NCBI RefSeq assembly: GCF_000423665.1
Contig: NZ_AUIK01000025.1
Coordinates: 1,858-65,857, forward strand
Length of the DNA stretch: 64,000 nt
Source of the DNA: Solirubrobacter soli DSM 22325
Lineage (GTDB): Bacteria; Actinomycetota; Thermoleophilia; Solirubrobacterales; Solirubrobacteraceae
Reading direction: 5' to 3'
Shown one piece after another: positions 27,128 through 35,965 of the stretch. How positions within the stretch are numbered: the stretch's first letter is position 1; every line of letters begins with the position of its first letter. Under the pieces are notes generated by a model. That model was not told where the DNA came from and made no database searches. It worked only from the letters and a program-made list of their open reading frames with translations. The translations under genes were made by a program, and so were the position numbers.

Positions 27128-27766
27128 ATGAAGATCTCCCGGCCCTCACCGTCCATGGTGGTCGCGGGCATCGCGCTCTTCGTGTCGCTGGGCGGCACGT
27201 CGATGGCGGCGGTGAGCTACGTGTCGAACGCGGGCGCGGTCGACGGCAAGAGCGCGGTGTTCGCGGGCGCGTCGCTCTCGCAGGCCGCCGGCAAGCTCGT
27301 CGCGACCAACCGCTCGGGCACGGACAAGGGCCGCCTACCCGGCAAGTTCGTCGCCGACGTCCCGAAGTCTCAGACGTTCAGCCGCGGCTTCGAGGTCGCC
27401 GACAACACGCCCGGCGCGCCGCAGACTGTGGCGCTGATGAGCGGCCTCGGCGTGCTGACCGCGACCTGCAACGACCAGAACAAGACCGCGGGCAACGAGG
27501 ATCCGATCTCGGTCCTCACGTTCCTCAACCAGTCGGGCACGACCGTCAACGTCGCCCGGCGGGTCGGCAACCTGGCAGGCGAGCTCGGCCTCGCGGCGAA
27601 TCAGACCGCGACGTCGATCAGCATCGGCGGCTCGAACACGTTCGAGTTCCACATCGAGATCGGCGGGCGCAACGCGATGATCTCCGGCGGCGTGCGCCAG
27701 GACGGCCGCGGCACGGCCGCGGCCACCTGTGGCGTCTACGGAGTCGTGCTGCAGATCCTCCCTTAG
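27128..27766 (+). CDS. Exported protein of the Thermoleophilia LGGTS-signal family
   Basis: 212 residues. The ATG at 27128 follows AAGAAGGGG. The N-terminus MKISRPSPSMVVAGIALFV continues into SLGGTSMAA, a secretion signal seen in many paralogous exported proteins of Solirubrobacterales-like genomes (established only as a recurring pattern). The mature part is Gly/Ser/Thr/Asn-rich and beta-prone, with two cysteines (in ATCNDQ and ATCGVY) that could pair. No enzyme motif is present. It is convergent with the penicillin-acylase gene; their stop codons overlap. Confidence 0.72.
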   Translation: MKISRPSPSMVVAGIALFVSLGGTSMAAVSYVSNAGAVDGKSAVFAGASLSQAAGKLVATNRSGTDKGRLPGKFVADVPKSQTFSRGFEVADNTPGAPQTVALMSGLGVLTATCNDQNKTAGNEDPISVLTFLNQSGTTVNVARRVGNLAGELGLAANQTATSISIGGSNTFEFHIEIGGRNAMISGGVRQDGRGTAAATCGVYGVVLQILP

Positions 27767-30129
27767 CGGTGCCCGCTGAATGAGATGACCTGCTGAATCC
27801 CGCTCGGGCGGTTGGTGAAGCGGATCGTGGTCGGGAGCAGGCCGGGCCTGAACGCGATCCGCTCCTTCGTCGCGTCGGCGCTCGCGATGTCCGGGACCGA
27901 GTCCAGCGCCTTCCAGACGGCGGCCGCGCACTTGGCGCGGTCACCGCAGAACTTCGTCTTGAACTTGCGCTTGACCGGGTCGCCGTTGAGCGTCCGCAGC
28001 GCCTTCTCGACGTACCAGAAGCCGCCGTCGGTGAAGTCGCTCGACGTGCCCGCGGAGCGGCCGATCAGCGGCTCCAGGCCCTTGACGCCGATCACGGCGT
28101 CGAAGAGCTTCGGGTAGAAGGCGTCCCAGATCGCGGGCGCCGGACCCGCGTCGATCTTGCCGTCGAGGTCGCGGTCCAGGCGCGATGAGCCGATCTGGCT
28201 CCACGCCTGCAGCGCGGCGAGCTGCGCGGTGGCGTGCGCCGAGGGCGACGGCGCGGCCTCGAGCAGCTTCGCGACCACGGGGAGCAGCCGCACGTTGCGC
28301 AGGTCCTGGGTCGCGGCGGCGTTCATCGCGGAGGTGACCGTCGCGAGCGTGTGCACCTGGGTCTTGGCCAGGTTGTCGTTGAGCATCTGCACGCGCTGCA
28401 CCGAGCCGTAGGACCAGTTGTCGTCCGCCGCGCCCCACTTCGGCGCGGGGCGGTTGTTCCAGTTCACGAGCGTGCCCGCGGGCGGGTTGACCTGGAACGG
28501 ATGCTGGGACTTGCTCAGGAAGCCCTTCCACTCGTACTCGCCGGTGCCCTTGGTGGGCAGGCGGGGGTCGACGCGCGAGTCGCGCTTGGGGAGCTTGCCC
28601 GCGGAGTACATGGCGATGTCGCGGTCGTCCGCGTAGCCGACGTTGAACGTGAAGGGCGAGGTCGCCATCGCGTCACGCAGGGTTGACGCCGAGCGCACCT
28701 TTCCGATAGTGAGATCGCGGAAACCGAGCTGCCAGAGGATGTCCTGGCCGTAGCTGGCGCGCTTGCGCGAGACCGCCACGACCTTGCCGCCGACCTTGGC
28801 GTAGCCGGTGACCGGGCCGTGGACGGTGGTGGAGAACTTCACGCGGCCGGAGCCCTTGATCGTGCCCGCGTCGACCGTGCCCATCTTCTTGCACTTGCCC
28901 TTGTAGAGGTACTTCGTCTTCGAGCCGCCGCAGAGCGTCTCGACATAGGTGTCGATCAGGTCGCTGCCCGCCGAGGTGAGCGTCCAGGCGTAGTCCGGCC
29001 CGCGGCCGATCAGGATGTTGCCCGCGAAGCCCGGGGACGTCGCGCCGCGGGCCTGGACGCCGGGGTAGCTGATGTCGGCCTCGAGCGTCAGGCCGGGGTA
29101 CGTGTAGCCGATCTGCGGGCCGCCGACGAACAGCGGGTGACCGGTGGCCGAGCGCGCGGCGCCGACCAGCAGGAAGTTGCTCGTCCAGCGCGGGTGGGCT
29201 GAGGCGGCGCGGGCGAGGCCCTTCGGGCCGACCGGCTTGAACGAGCCGGCGTCCAGCACCGCGTTGCCCTTGCCGATGCCGATCCGCTTGCCGTAGGAGA
29301 ACGTCTTGGAGATCGTCGTCGGCGAGTCGGGGTCGTCGAACTCGGTGAGGTCGTCGAAGAGGTCCATGCCCTTGGTCTTGCCGTAGCGCTTGCGGAGCAC
29401 CGACAGGTACTCCGAGCGGCGCGCCTCGTCGCCCCCGCCCTGGCCGAAGATCTGGCCGGTGATGGCGTTGGCGGCGTAGATGTCGACGCGTGTCCAGGGC
29501 CGCGTCCCGCCGTCGGCCTTGAGCTTGGCGTTGAGGCCCTCGAGATAGACGTCGATGTCGTGCCGCACGGCCGCGCCCGCCGCGCCCGCGCTCTTGAGCG
29601 CCGCGTCGCCGTCGTGCTGGATCATCTGGTCGATCTGCTTGTTCGGCGTGAACTGCTTGAGGTTGATGACCAGCCCGAACGCGTCGATGTTGGGCGCGTC
29701 GATCGCCGCCAGCCGCGCCGCGTCCCGCGCCTGCGCGAGCAGCAGCCCGCGGTCCTCGGCCAGGATCCACCCCATCGCCCACGTCACGTCGTCGCGGCTG
29801 TTGCCCGTGATGTGCGGGACGTTGAAGCGGTCACGGACCACGGTCACGCCCGCCCGCGGGACCGCCTCGGGCGTCCCCGGCCCATCCTCCCCGAGCCCGA
29901 ACTGCTCGGACTTGAACTTGCTCATCAGGTCCGCGTCGGTGACGTTGTCGAACAGCGGCGTGAGCGCGTCGTACATCAGCGCCTGGGTGTCGGCGCCGGG
30001 CGCGGGCGGGACGGACCCGTACTGGCCGGAGGGGATGATGTTGCGGGCGGGGGCGGCGAAGTCCTGAGCCGCGGCGGGCGCGGCGGTAAGGGCGAATGCC
30101 GCCGCGGCGATCGCGGCGATCCTGGACAT
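27763..30129 (-). CDS. Penicillin acylase (S45) family Ntn-hydrolase, secreted
   Basis: 788 residues with a signal peptide (cleavage near APAAAQD). The S45 fold is shown by VTVVRDRFNVPHITG, the segment NSRDDVTWAMGWILAEDRGLL, and the autoprocessing site at Ser317-Asn318 (WTSNFLLVG), where Ser317 would become the N-terminal nucleophile of the beta chain; GHPLFVGGPQIGY follows. Family members deacylate penicillins, cephalosporins or acyl-homoserine lactones, so the substrate is uncertain. Two operator-like palindromes lie in the spacer to the divergent small membrane protein. Confidence 0.88.
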   Translation of the reverse strand: MSRIAAIAAAAFALTAAPAAAQDFAAPARNIIPSGQYGSVPPAPGADTQALMYDALTPLFDNVTDADLMSKFKSEQFGLGEDGPGTPEAVPRAGVTVVRDRFNVPHITGNSRDDVTWAMGWILAEDRGLLLAQARDAARLAAIDAPNIDAFGLVINLKQFTPNKQIDQMIQHDGDAALKSAGAAGAAVRHDIDVYLEGLNAKLKADGGTRPWTRVDIYAANAITGQIFGQGGGDEARRSEYLSVLRKRYGKTKGMDLFDDLTEFDDPDSPTTISKTFSYGKRIGIGKGNAVLDAGSFKPVGPKGLARAASAHPRWTSNFLLVGAARSATGHPLFVGGPQIGYTYPGLTLEADISYPGVQARGATSPGFAGNILIGRGPDYAWTLTSAGSDLIDTYVETLCGGSKTKYLYKGKCKKMGTVDAGTIKGSGRVKFSTTVHGPVTGYAKVGGKVVAVSRKRASYGQDILWQLGFRDLTIGKVRSASTLRDAMATSPFTFNVGYADDRDIAMYSAGKLPKRDSRVDPRLPTKGTGEYEWKGFLSKSQHPFQVNPPAGTLVNWNNRPAPKWGAADDNWSYGSVQRVQMLNDNLAKTQVHTLATVTSAMNAAATQDLRNVRLLPVVAKLLEAAPSPSAHATAQLAALQAWSQIGSSRLDRDLDGKIDAGPAPAIWDAFYPKLFDAVIGVKGLEPLIGRSAGTSSDFTDGGFWYVEKALRTLNGDPVKRKFKTKFCGDRAKCAAAVWKALDSVPDIASADATKERIAFRPGLLPTTIRFTNRPSGIQQVISFSGHR

Positions 30130-30232
30130 CCGCGCAACCTATCCGGCGCGACCGGTGGCACGCGGCACATGCCACAAGCGCGGCGATGCTCCTCGTTGCG
30201 TATACGCCACACTCGCGCGCCGGCCCGCTTGT

Positions 30233-30245
30233 TGACCGTCGGTCA
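30233..30245. promoter_or_regulatory. Operator-like palindrome 1
   Basis: TGACCGTCGGTCA: 6-bp arms TGACCG/CGGTCA with one central base. Identical arms recur at 30268-30280, 35 bases centre to centre. The form is typical of TetR-family operators. Confidence 0.6.
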
Positions 30246-30267
30246 TTAAGCACTGTTAGCACCGTGT

Positions 30268-30280
30268 TGACCGGCGGTCA
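30268..30280. promoter_or_regulatory. Operator-like palindrome 2
   Basis: TGACCGGCGGTCA, the second copy of the 13-bp palindrome. It ends 22 bases before the start of the small membrane protein gene and could control that gene, the divergent acylase gene or both. Confidence 0.6.
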
Positions 30281-30302
30281 GCACGCGGGGAGACTGCGAC
30301 TG

Positions 30303-30518
30303 ATGTTCATCCTGCTCGCGATCATCGAGGTCGTCCTGCTCGCGCTCGTCGTGTTCGGCGACGTGTTGCTGTTCCGGGCCGCCGTGCGACACCGGAGGTT
30401 CGTCTATGCGCCGGCGATCCTGCTCCTCACGGTGCTGGCGGCGGCGATCGGCTACGCGCTCCTGGTCACGCTCGCCTTCCAGGCGTGCGTCTCCGGCGAC
30501 GAGCCGTGCCTCAGCTGA
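30303..30518 (+). CDS. Small two-helix membrane protein
   Basis: 71 residues from the ATG at 30303. Helix 1 is FILLAIIEVVLLALVVFGDVLL (about 2-23), then a basic turn RAAVRHRRF, then helix 2 APAILLLTVLAAAIGYALLVTLAF; the C-terminus has two cysteines (QACVSGDEPCLS). No family was recognised. It is directly downstream of two TGACCGnCGGTCA palindromes, so it is probably regulated. Its 3' end overlaps the convergent ankyrin gene by 8 bases. Confidence 0.6.
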   Translation: MFILLAIIEVVLLALVVFGDVLLFRAAVRHRRFVYAPAILLLTVLAAAIGYALLVTLAFQACVSGDEPCLS

Positions 30519-31122
30519 GCAGCGCGACCATCTCGCGGTACCCGCGCTCCCGCGCGTGTTCGAGCGCGGTGACGCCGTCGCGGTCGGCGATCGAGCGGTC
30601 GGCGCCGGCGGCGAGCAGGATGCCGAGGATCTCCACGTGCGCGGCGTCGCCGTCGCCGAGCAGCACCGTCTCCAGCAGCGCGGTCCAGCCGAGGTCGTTG
30701 ACGTGGTTGACGTCGATGCCGGTGCGAACGATCTCGCGCACGTACTCGACGTGGCCGCGGTCTGACGCCGGGATCACCGCGACGCCGCCGTAGCGGTTCG
30801 TCGCACCCAGGTCAGGCGAGGCGCGCAGGACCTCGCGCAGCATGGCGACGCTTCCCGTCTCCCCCGTCACCAGCAACGCGTTGTTGCGGTCGGAGTCCTG
30901 CGGGTCGACGTCGGCGCCCGCGTCGATCAGCACGCGCGCGACCTCGACGTGGTCGCCCAGCGCGGCGGCGGTGATCGCAGTGCGCCCGTCCGAGCGCCGC
31001 TCGTTCACGTCCGCGCCGTCGTCGAGCAGCGTGCGCACCTCAGCGACATCGCCGCGCGCAGCGGCGTCGACCAATCCCGTGGGCATCGACCCACACCCTA
31101 CGAGAAGCAGAAGGGGCGCCAA
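30511..31122 (-). CDS. Ankyrin-repeat protein, possible lipoprotein
   Basis: 203 residues from a TTG at 31122, with about five ankyrin repeats (TAITAAALGDHVEVARVLIDAGADVD and similar). Starting at TTG gives LLLLVGC, a lipobox with Cys10, but the signal lacks basic residues; the in-frame ATG at 31086 would give a 191-residue cytoplasmic protein. The TTG lies inside the hairpin that follows clpC, which makes the upstream start doubtful. Ankyrin repeats mediate protein contacts; no enzymatic part is present. Confidence 0.75.
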   Translation of the reverse strand: MAPLLLLVGCGSMPTGLVDAAARGDVAEVRTLLDDGADVNERRSDGRTAITAAALGDHVEVARVLIDAGADVDPQDSDRNNALLVTGETGSVAMLREVLRASPDLGATNRYGGVAVIPASDRGHVEYVREIVRTGIDVNHVNDLGWTALLETVLLGDGDAAHVEILGILLAAGADRSIADRDGVTALEHARERGYREMVALLS

Positions 31123-31134
31123 GAGGCGCCCCTT
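31111..31134 (-). terminator. clpC terminator-like hairpin
   Basis: AAGGGGCGCC (31111-31120) and GGCGCCCCTT (31125-31134) form a perfect 10-bp stem with loop AAGA, 11 bases after the clpC stop. The following minus-strand sequence is only weakly T-rich. Confidence 0.65.
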
Positions 31135-31145
31135 CGCAACGGTGC

Positions 31146-33737
31146 TTAGGCCTCGTCGGATGGTTCGACGGGCGGCGTGTCCAGCGCGCCGGTGTCGTCG
31201 ACCGCCTCGGCGTCGTCCTCCTTGCGCCCGCCGACGCCCACCGGGGCCGGCTTCGGCACGGGCTTGACGATCGAGAGCAGGATGTCCTCGTCGGAGCCCT
31301 CCGGGGCCGGCTCGACCATCACGGTCGCGCCCGGCACCAGTTCGGAGCGGAGCACGAAGTCGGCCAGCGGGTCCTCGATGTAGCGCTGGATCGCGCGACG
31401 GAGCGGACGGGCGCCCATCGAGGGATCCCAGCCCTTCTCCACGAGGAAGTCCTCGGCCGCCTCCGTCAGCTCCAGCTGGAGCTCGCGCTCCGCCAGGGAC
31501 GTCCGGATGCGCCGCAGCAACAGCTCGACGATCGTCTTGATCTCTTCCTTGGTGAGCTTGTGGAAGACGATCACGTCGTCGATGCGGTTGAGGAACTCAG
31601 GCCGGAAGACCTTCTTGAGCTCGCCCATGATGCGGCCCTTCATGTCGTCGTACGAGATACCGGTCTCGTCGTCCGACACGGCGAAGCCGAGCGGCGTGTT
31701 GCGCGCGATCTCCCCGGCCCCGATGTTCGAGGTCATGATCACGATCGCGTGGCGGAAGTCCACCGTGCGGCCCTGCGAGTCGGTCAGGCGACCGTCCTCG
31801 AGGATCTGCAGGAGGATGTTGAAGACGTCCGGGTGCGCCTTCTCGATCTCGTCCAGGAGCAGGACGCTGTACGGCTTGCGGCGGACCGCCTCCGTCAGCT
31901 GGCCGCCCTCGTCATACCCGACGTAGCCGGGAGGCGAGCCGACGAGCCGGGACACGGCGTGCTTCTCCATGTACTCCGACATGTCGATGCGCACCATCGC
32001 GTCCTCGTCGCCGAAGAGGAACTCGGCGAGCGTACGCGCCAGCTCGGTCTTGCCCACGCCCGACGGGCCGAGGAAGATGAACGAGCCGGTCGGCCGCTTC
32101 GGGTCCTTGAGGCCGGCACGCGAGCGGCGGATCGCCTTCGCGACGACCTCGATCGCCTGGTGCTGACCGATGACGCGCTTGTGGAGCTCGTCCTCCATGC
32201 GCATCAGCTTCTGGGTCTCGGCCTCGGTGAGCTTGAAGACCGGGATGCCCGTCCACATCGAGACGATGTCCGCGATCTCCTCCTCGCCGATGGACGGCCG
32301 CTCGCCGCCCTCGCCGGACTCCCAGGCGTCCTCGAGGTCGCGCTTCTTGTTCGTGAGCTGGCGCTCGCGATCGCGAAGGTGCGCGGCCTTCTCGAACTCC
32401 TGGTTCTCGATCGCGGCCTCCTTGTCGCGCCGCGTCGTCTCGATCTCCTCCTCGAGCTCCCGGTACACGGGCGGGGAGGACATCGACTTGATGCGCATAC
32501 GCGAGGCGGCCTCGTCGATGAGGTCGATCGCCTTGTCCGGAAGGAAGCGGTCGGAGATGTAGCGGTCGGCGAGCTCGGCGCTTGCCTCCAACGCCTCATC
32601 CGTGATGTTGACCTTGTGGTGCGCCTCGTAGCGGTCGCGCAGGCCCTTGAGGATCTGCACGCACTCCTCGAGCGACGGCTGGTCGACCGTGATCTTCTGG
32701 AAGCGACGCTCCAGGGCCGAGTCACGCTCGAGGTACTTGCGGTACTCGTCGAGGGTGGTCGCGCCGACGGTCTGCAGCTCGCCACGGGCGAGGGCCGGCT
32801 TGAGGATCGAGGCGGCGTCGATCGCGCCCTCCGCGGCACCCGCGCCGACGAGGTTGTGGAGCTCGTCGATGAACAGGATGATGTCGCCGCGCTGGGTGAT
32901 CTCCTTCATCACCTTCTTCAGGCGCTCCTCGAACTCGCCGCGGTACTTGGAGCCGGCGACGAGGGCGGCAAGGTCGAGCGTGTAGATCTGCTTGTTCTTG
33001 AGCAGCTCCGGCACGTCGCCGTTGGTGATCCGCTGGGCCAGGCCCTCGACCACCGCGGTCTTGCCGACACCCGGCTCGCCGACGAGCACGGGGTTGTTCT
33101 TGGTACGCCGCGAGAGGATCTGCATGATCCGCTCGATCTCCGTCTCACGCCCGACGACGGGGTCCAGCTTGCCGTCGGCCGCCAGCTTGGTCAGGTTGCG
33201 ACCGAACTGGTCCAGCAACTTTGAGGACTTCTTCTCGCCCTGGGCTCCCGCGGCACCCGCGGGCGCCTGGCCCTGGCCGGTCGAACCCTGGCGCCGGCCA
33301 CCGGGGCCGGACAGCATCCGGATGACCTCGTTGCGGATCTTCTCGGAGTCCGCGTCGAAGTCGAGCAGGATGCGGGCAGCGACGCCCTCGTTCTCGCGGA
33401 CGAGGCCGAGCAGGATGTGCTCGGTGCCGATGTAGTTGTGACCCAGCGAAAGTGCCTCACGCAGCGCCAGTTCGAGCACCTTCTTCGCGCGAGGCGTGAA
33501 GGGAATCTGGCCAGAGGTCACCTCCTCGCCGGAACCGACGATCCGGACGACCTGAGCGCGCACGCGCTCGACGGTGATGTCCAGGGATTCGAGAACGCGA
33601 GCGGCCAGACCCTCCTCCTCACGGAGAAGGCCGAGGAGGATGTGCTCGGTCCCGATGTAGTTGTGCTTGAGCGTCCGCGCCTCCTCCTGGGCGAGGACGA
33701 CCACCTGACGTGCTCGCTCTGTGAATCGCTCGAACAT
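31146..33737 (-). CDS. clpC: ATP-dependent Clp protease ATPase subunit ClpC
   Basis: 863 residues. The order is two N-terminal Clp_N repeats (HNYIGTEHILLGLL twice, residues ~25-110), AAA module 1 with Walker A GEPGVGKT (220-227), a coiled-coil middle region with a UVR-like segment (ENQEFEKAAHLRDRER), AAA module 2 with Walker A GPSGVGKT (557-564), and the ClpP-docking loop region near GFAV. It unfolds substrates for ClpP and is the stress/quality-control Hsp100 of actinobacteria. It follows lysS as in the Bacillus order; ctsR-mcsA-mcsB are absent. GGAAGGAAG precedes the ATG. Confidence 0.97.
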   Translation of the reverse strand: MFERFTERARQVVVLAQEEARTLKHNYIGTEHILLGLLREEEGLAARVLESLDITVERVRAQVVRIVGSGEEVTSGQIPFTPRAKKVLELALREALSLGHNYIGTEHILLGLVRENEGVAARILLDFDADSEKIRNEVIRMLSGPGGRRQGSTGQGQAPAGAAGAQGEKKSSKLLDQFGRNLTKLAADGKLDPVVGRETEIERIMQILSRRTKNNPVLVGEPGVGKTAVVEGLAQRITNGDVPELLKNKQIYTLDLAALVAGSKYRGEFEERLKKVMKEITQRGDIILFIDELHNLVGAGAAEGAIDAASILKPALARGELQTVGATTLDEYRKYLERDSALERRFQKITVDQPSLEECVQILKGLRDRYEAHHKVNITDEALEASAELADRYISDRFLPDKAIDLIDEAASRMRIKSMSSPPVYRELEEEIETTRRDKEAAIENQEFEKAAHLRDRERQLTNKKRDLEDAWESGEGGERPSIGEEEIADIVSMWTGIPVFKLTEAETQKLMRMEDELHKRVIGQHQAIEVVAKAIRRSRAGLKDPKRPTGSFIFLGPSGVGKTELARTLAEFLFGDEDAMVRIDMSEYMEKHAVSRLVGSPPGYVGYDEGGQLTEAVRRKPYSVLLLDEIEKAHPDVFNILLQILEDGRLTDSQGRTVDFRHAIVIMTSNIGAGEIARNTPLGFAVSDDETGISYDDMKGRIMGELKKVFRPEFLNRIDDVIVFHKLTKEEIKTIVELLLRRIRTSLAERELQLELTEAAEDFLVEKGWDPSMGARPLRRAIQRYIEDPLADFVLRSELVPGATVMVEPAPEGSDEDILLSIVKPVPKPAPVGVGGRKEDDAEAVDDTGALDTPPVEPSDEA

Positions 33738-33770
33738 GGGTTGGGGAGCTTCCTTCCTACTAGTGCTCGC

Positions 33771-33914
33771 CTAGCGCTCGGTCGTTCTGGTGGTCTCAGT
33801 GGGTCGGGAGGGCAGTGACGGTATGGCCGGAGAGACGAAAATACCCCGGCCCTCATCCAGGTATTCGGCGACAACGCCGATTCGGATGACAGCTCGGGGC
33901 ACGTCTTTGGCCAT
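33771..33914 (-). CDS. Possible 47-residue ORF in the clpC leader
   Basis: A short frame from ATG 33914 (MAKDVPRAVIRIGVVAEYLD...) ends 33 bases before clpC, in the 240-bp spacer after lysS. Third-position GC is lower than in neighbouring genes and no strong ribosome-binding site is seen. It could be a small protein, a leader peptide or chance. The same spacer must contain the clpC promoter if clpC is transcribed separately. Confidence 0.28.
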   Translation of the reverse strand: MAKDVPRAVIRIGVVAEYLDEGRGIFVSPAIPSLPSRPTETTRTTER

Positions 33915-33977
33915 ACCCCAGTCTACCAACGCTGGGGGCTATCGATATGTGTCCGGACCATCGGTCCGGAGGGCCGA

Positions 33978-35423
33978 CTACTTGAGTGCGGGGAAGAGCA
34001 CGACTTCCCGGATGGTCCGCTGACCGGTTAGCAGCATGACCAGGCGGTCGATCCCGATGCCGATGCCACCGGTCGGCGGCATCCCGTGCTCGAGCGCGTA
34101 GATGTAGTCGTGATCGAACGGCGGAGCGTTCTCATCGCCCGCCGCAGCGTGACGCACCTGTTCTTCGAACCTTGCGCGCTGGTCGTCCGGATCGTTGAGC
34201 TCGGAGAACGCATTGCAGAACTCCATGCCCTCCGCAAATGCCTCGAAGCGCTCGACCAGGCCGTCGTGCTCGCGGTGTCGCTTGGCGAACGGCGAGAGCT
34301 CGACCGGATAGTCGTGCAGCATCGTCGGCTCGATCAGCGTCGGTTCAACATGCTTGGAAACCAGGTAGTCGACGAGCGCCGCCCAGTTCGGCTCGTCCGG
34401 GATCTCCATGCCCCGCTCGCGCATGGCGCCCTGCAGCGACTCGAGGCTGCGATTGGCGAGCACGTCGAGGCCGTCGACGCGCGCGGCGATCGAGCCGGCC
34501 AGCGTCTCGCGCTCCCACTTGCGCTGGAAGCGCTCGGAGCCCACGACCTCTCCCACGGTGCGGATCAGGCGCTCCGCGCGGTCGGCGACGACCTCCCAGT
34601 CCGCGTACGCCTCGTACCACTCGAGCATCGTGAACTCGGGGTTGTGCTTGGGCGAAAGGCCCTCGTTGCGGAAGTCCTTGCCGATCTCGTACACGCGCTC
34701 CAGGCCGCCCACGATCAGGCGCTTGAGGTAGAGCTCGGTGGCGATCCGCATGTAGAACGTGCGGTCCAGCGCGTTGAAATGGGTGACGAACGGGCGGGCG
34801 AGAGCACCGCCGTAGATCGGCTGCAGGACCGGCGTCTCGACCTCGATGAAGTCCTCGCCGTCGAGGAACGCGCGGATCGCGGTGATGACCTTCGCGCGGG
34901 TGATGAACACCTCGCGGGTCTCCTCGTTGGACAGCAGGTCCAGCTCGCGATGACGCAGACGCGTCTCGGTGTCCGTCAGGCCCGCGTGTTTGTCCGGAGG
35001 CGGACGTAGCGACTTCGCGAGCAGCTCCCAGGCGTCGACCTTGACCGACAACTCGCCGCGCTTGGTCCGGAAGATGGTGCCGTCGACGCCGAGCAGGTCG
35101 CCGAGGTCGAGCGCCACGAGCGCGTCGAGCGACTCCTTGCCGAGCACGTCCGCGCGCGCGTGCAGCTGGATGCGCCCGGAGCGGTCGTCGAGGTCCAGGA
35201 ACGCGGCCTTGCCCTGGCCGCGGCGGGCGTGCAGGCGGCCGGCGACGCGCACGCGCGCCTCGGTCTCCTCGCCGGGTTCGAGTCCCTCGTGCGGTGCCTT
35301 GGCGTCCGCGATCGAGATCACTCCCGGATAGGCGTGCGGGAACGGCTCGACGCCCGCCTCCCGCAGAGCCTCGAGCTTGCGGCGGCGGGTGGCGAGGAGC
35401 TCTGATTGCTCGCTCGCCTCCAC
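33978..35423 (-). CDS. lysS: Lysyl-tRNA synthetase, class II
   Basis: 481 residues. The N-terminal OB-fold anticodon-binding domain (ARVRVAGRLHARRGQGKAAF, LDLDDRSGRIQ) is followed by the class II catalytic core: motif 1 around EDFIEVETPVLQP, motif 2 GKDFRNEGLSPKHNPEFTMLE, and motif 3 GGIGIGIDRLVMLL. It charges tRNA-Lys. A GTG start lies one base after the greA stop, so the genes are coupled. Position after greA and dusB and before clpC agrees with the Firmicute-type order. Confidence 0.96.
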   Translation of the reverse strand: MEASEQSELLATRRRKLEALREAGVEPFPHAYPGVISIADAKAPHEGLEPGEETEARVRVAGRLHARRGQGKAAFLDLDDRSGRIQLHARADVLGKESLDALVALDLGDLLGVDGTIFRTKRGELSVKVDAWELLAKSLRPPPDKHAGLTDTETRLRHRELDLLSNEETREVFITRAKVITAIRAFLDGEDFIEVETPVLQPIYGGALARPFVTHFNALDRTFYMRIATELYLKRLIVGGLERVYEIGKDFRNEGLSPKHNPEFTMLEWYEAYADWEVVADRAERLIRTVGEVVGSERFQRKWERETLAGSIAARVDGLDVLANRSLESLQGAMRERGMEIPDEPNWAALVDYLVSKHVEPTLIEPTMLHDYPVELSPFAKRHREHDGLVERFEAFAEGMEFCNAFSELNDPDDQRARFEEQVRHAAAGDENAPPFDHDYIYALEHGMPPTGGIGIGIDRLVMLLTGQRTIREVVLFPALK

Positions 35424-35424
35424 G

Positions 35425-35901
35425 TTATGCGACTTCGATGCCGGTGACGGTGAGCTCGCGCTGCTTGCCCGACGGGAGCGTCACCTTGACGGCGTCGCCC
35501 TTCTTGCGGCCTACGAGGGCCTTGCCGACGGGCGACTCGTTGGAGAGCCGGTTGGCCGCCGGGTCGGCTTCGGTGGAGCCGACGATCGTGTAGACGAGGT
35601 CCTTGCCCTTGTCGTCCTTGATGTGGACCTGCGAGCCGACGCGGACCACGTCCGCCGACAACTCGGAAGCGTCGATCACCGACGCGGAGCGGAGCTTGTC
35701 CTCGAGCGTCGCGATGCGGGATTCCAGCATCGCCTGCTCGTTCTTGGCGTCGTCGTACTCGGAGTTCTCCGAGATGTCGCCGAACTCGCGGGCTTCCTTG
35801 ATGCGCTCGGCGACTTCGCGACGCTTCGTCGTCGAGAGGTACTCGATCTCCTGCTTGAGCTTCTCGAGTCCCTCGGGGGTGAGGATGACGTCCTTCTGCA
35901 T
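35425..35901 (-). CDS. greA: Transcription elongation factor GreA
   Basis: 158 residues, normal GreA length. The N-terminal coiled coil has the acidic tip (FGDISENSEYDDAKNEQ) that enters the RNAP secondary channel and stimulates cleavage of backtracked RNA; the C-terminal FKBP-like domain ends in SPVGKALVGRKKGD and VTLPSGKQRELTV. It lies between dusB and lysS with 64-base and 1-base spacings. Confidence 0.95.
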   Translation of the reverse strand: MQKDVILTPEGLEKLKQEIEYLSTTKRREVAERIKEAREFGDISENSEYDDAKNEQAMLESRIATLEDKLRSASVIDASELSADVVRVGSQVHIKDDKGKDLVYTIVGSTEADPAANRLSNESPVGKALVGRKKGDAVKVTLPSGKQRELTVTGIEVA

Positions 35902-35965
35902 GCTGCGTCAGTCCTTCTGCGGGGCTGAAGAATGGAAACGGCCCGCTGGTCAGGCGGACCGGCTT

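Noticed and set aside
35275..35295. tRNA T-loop-like string GGTTCGAGTCC
   Set aside because: It lies inside lysS and no acceptor stem, anticodon arm or D-arm can be formed around it.
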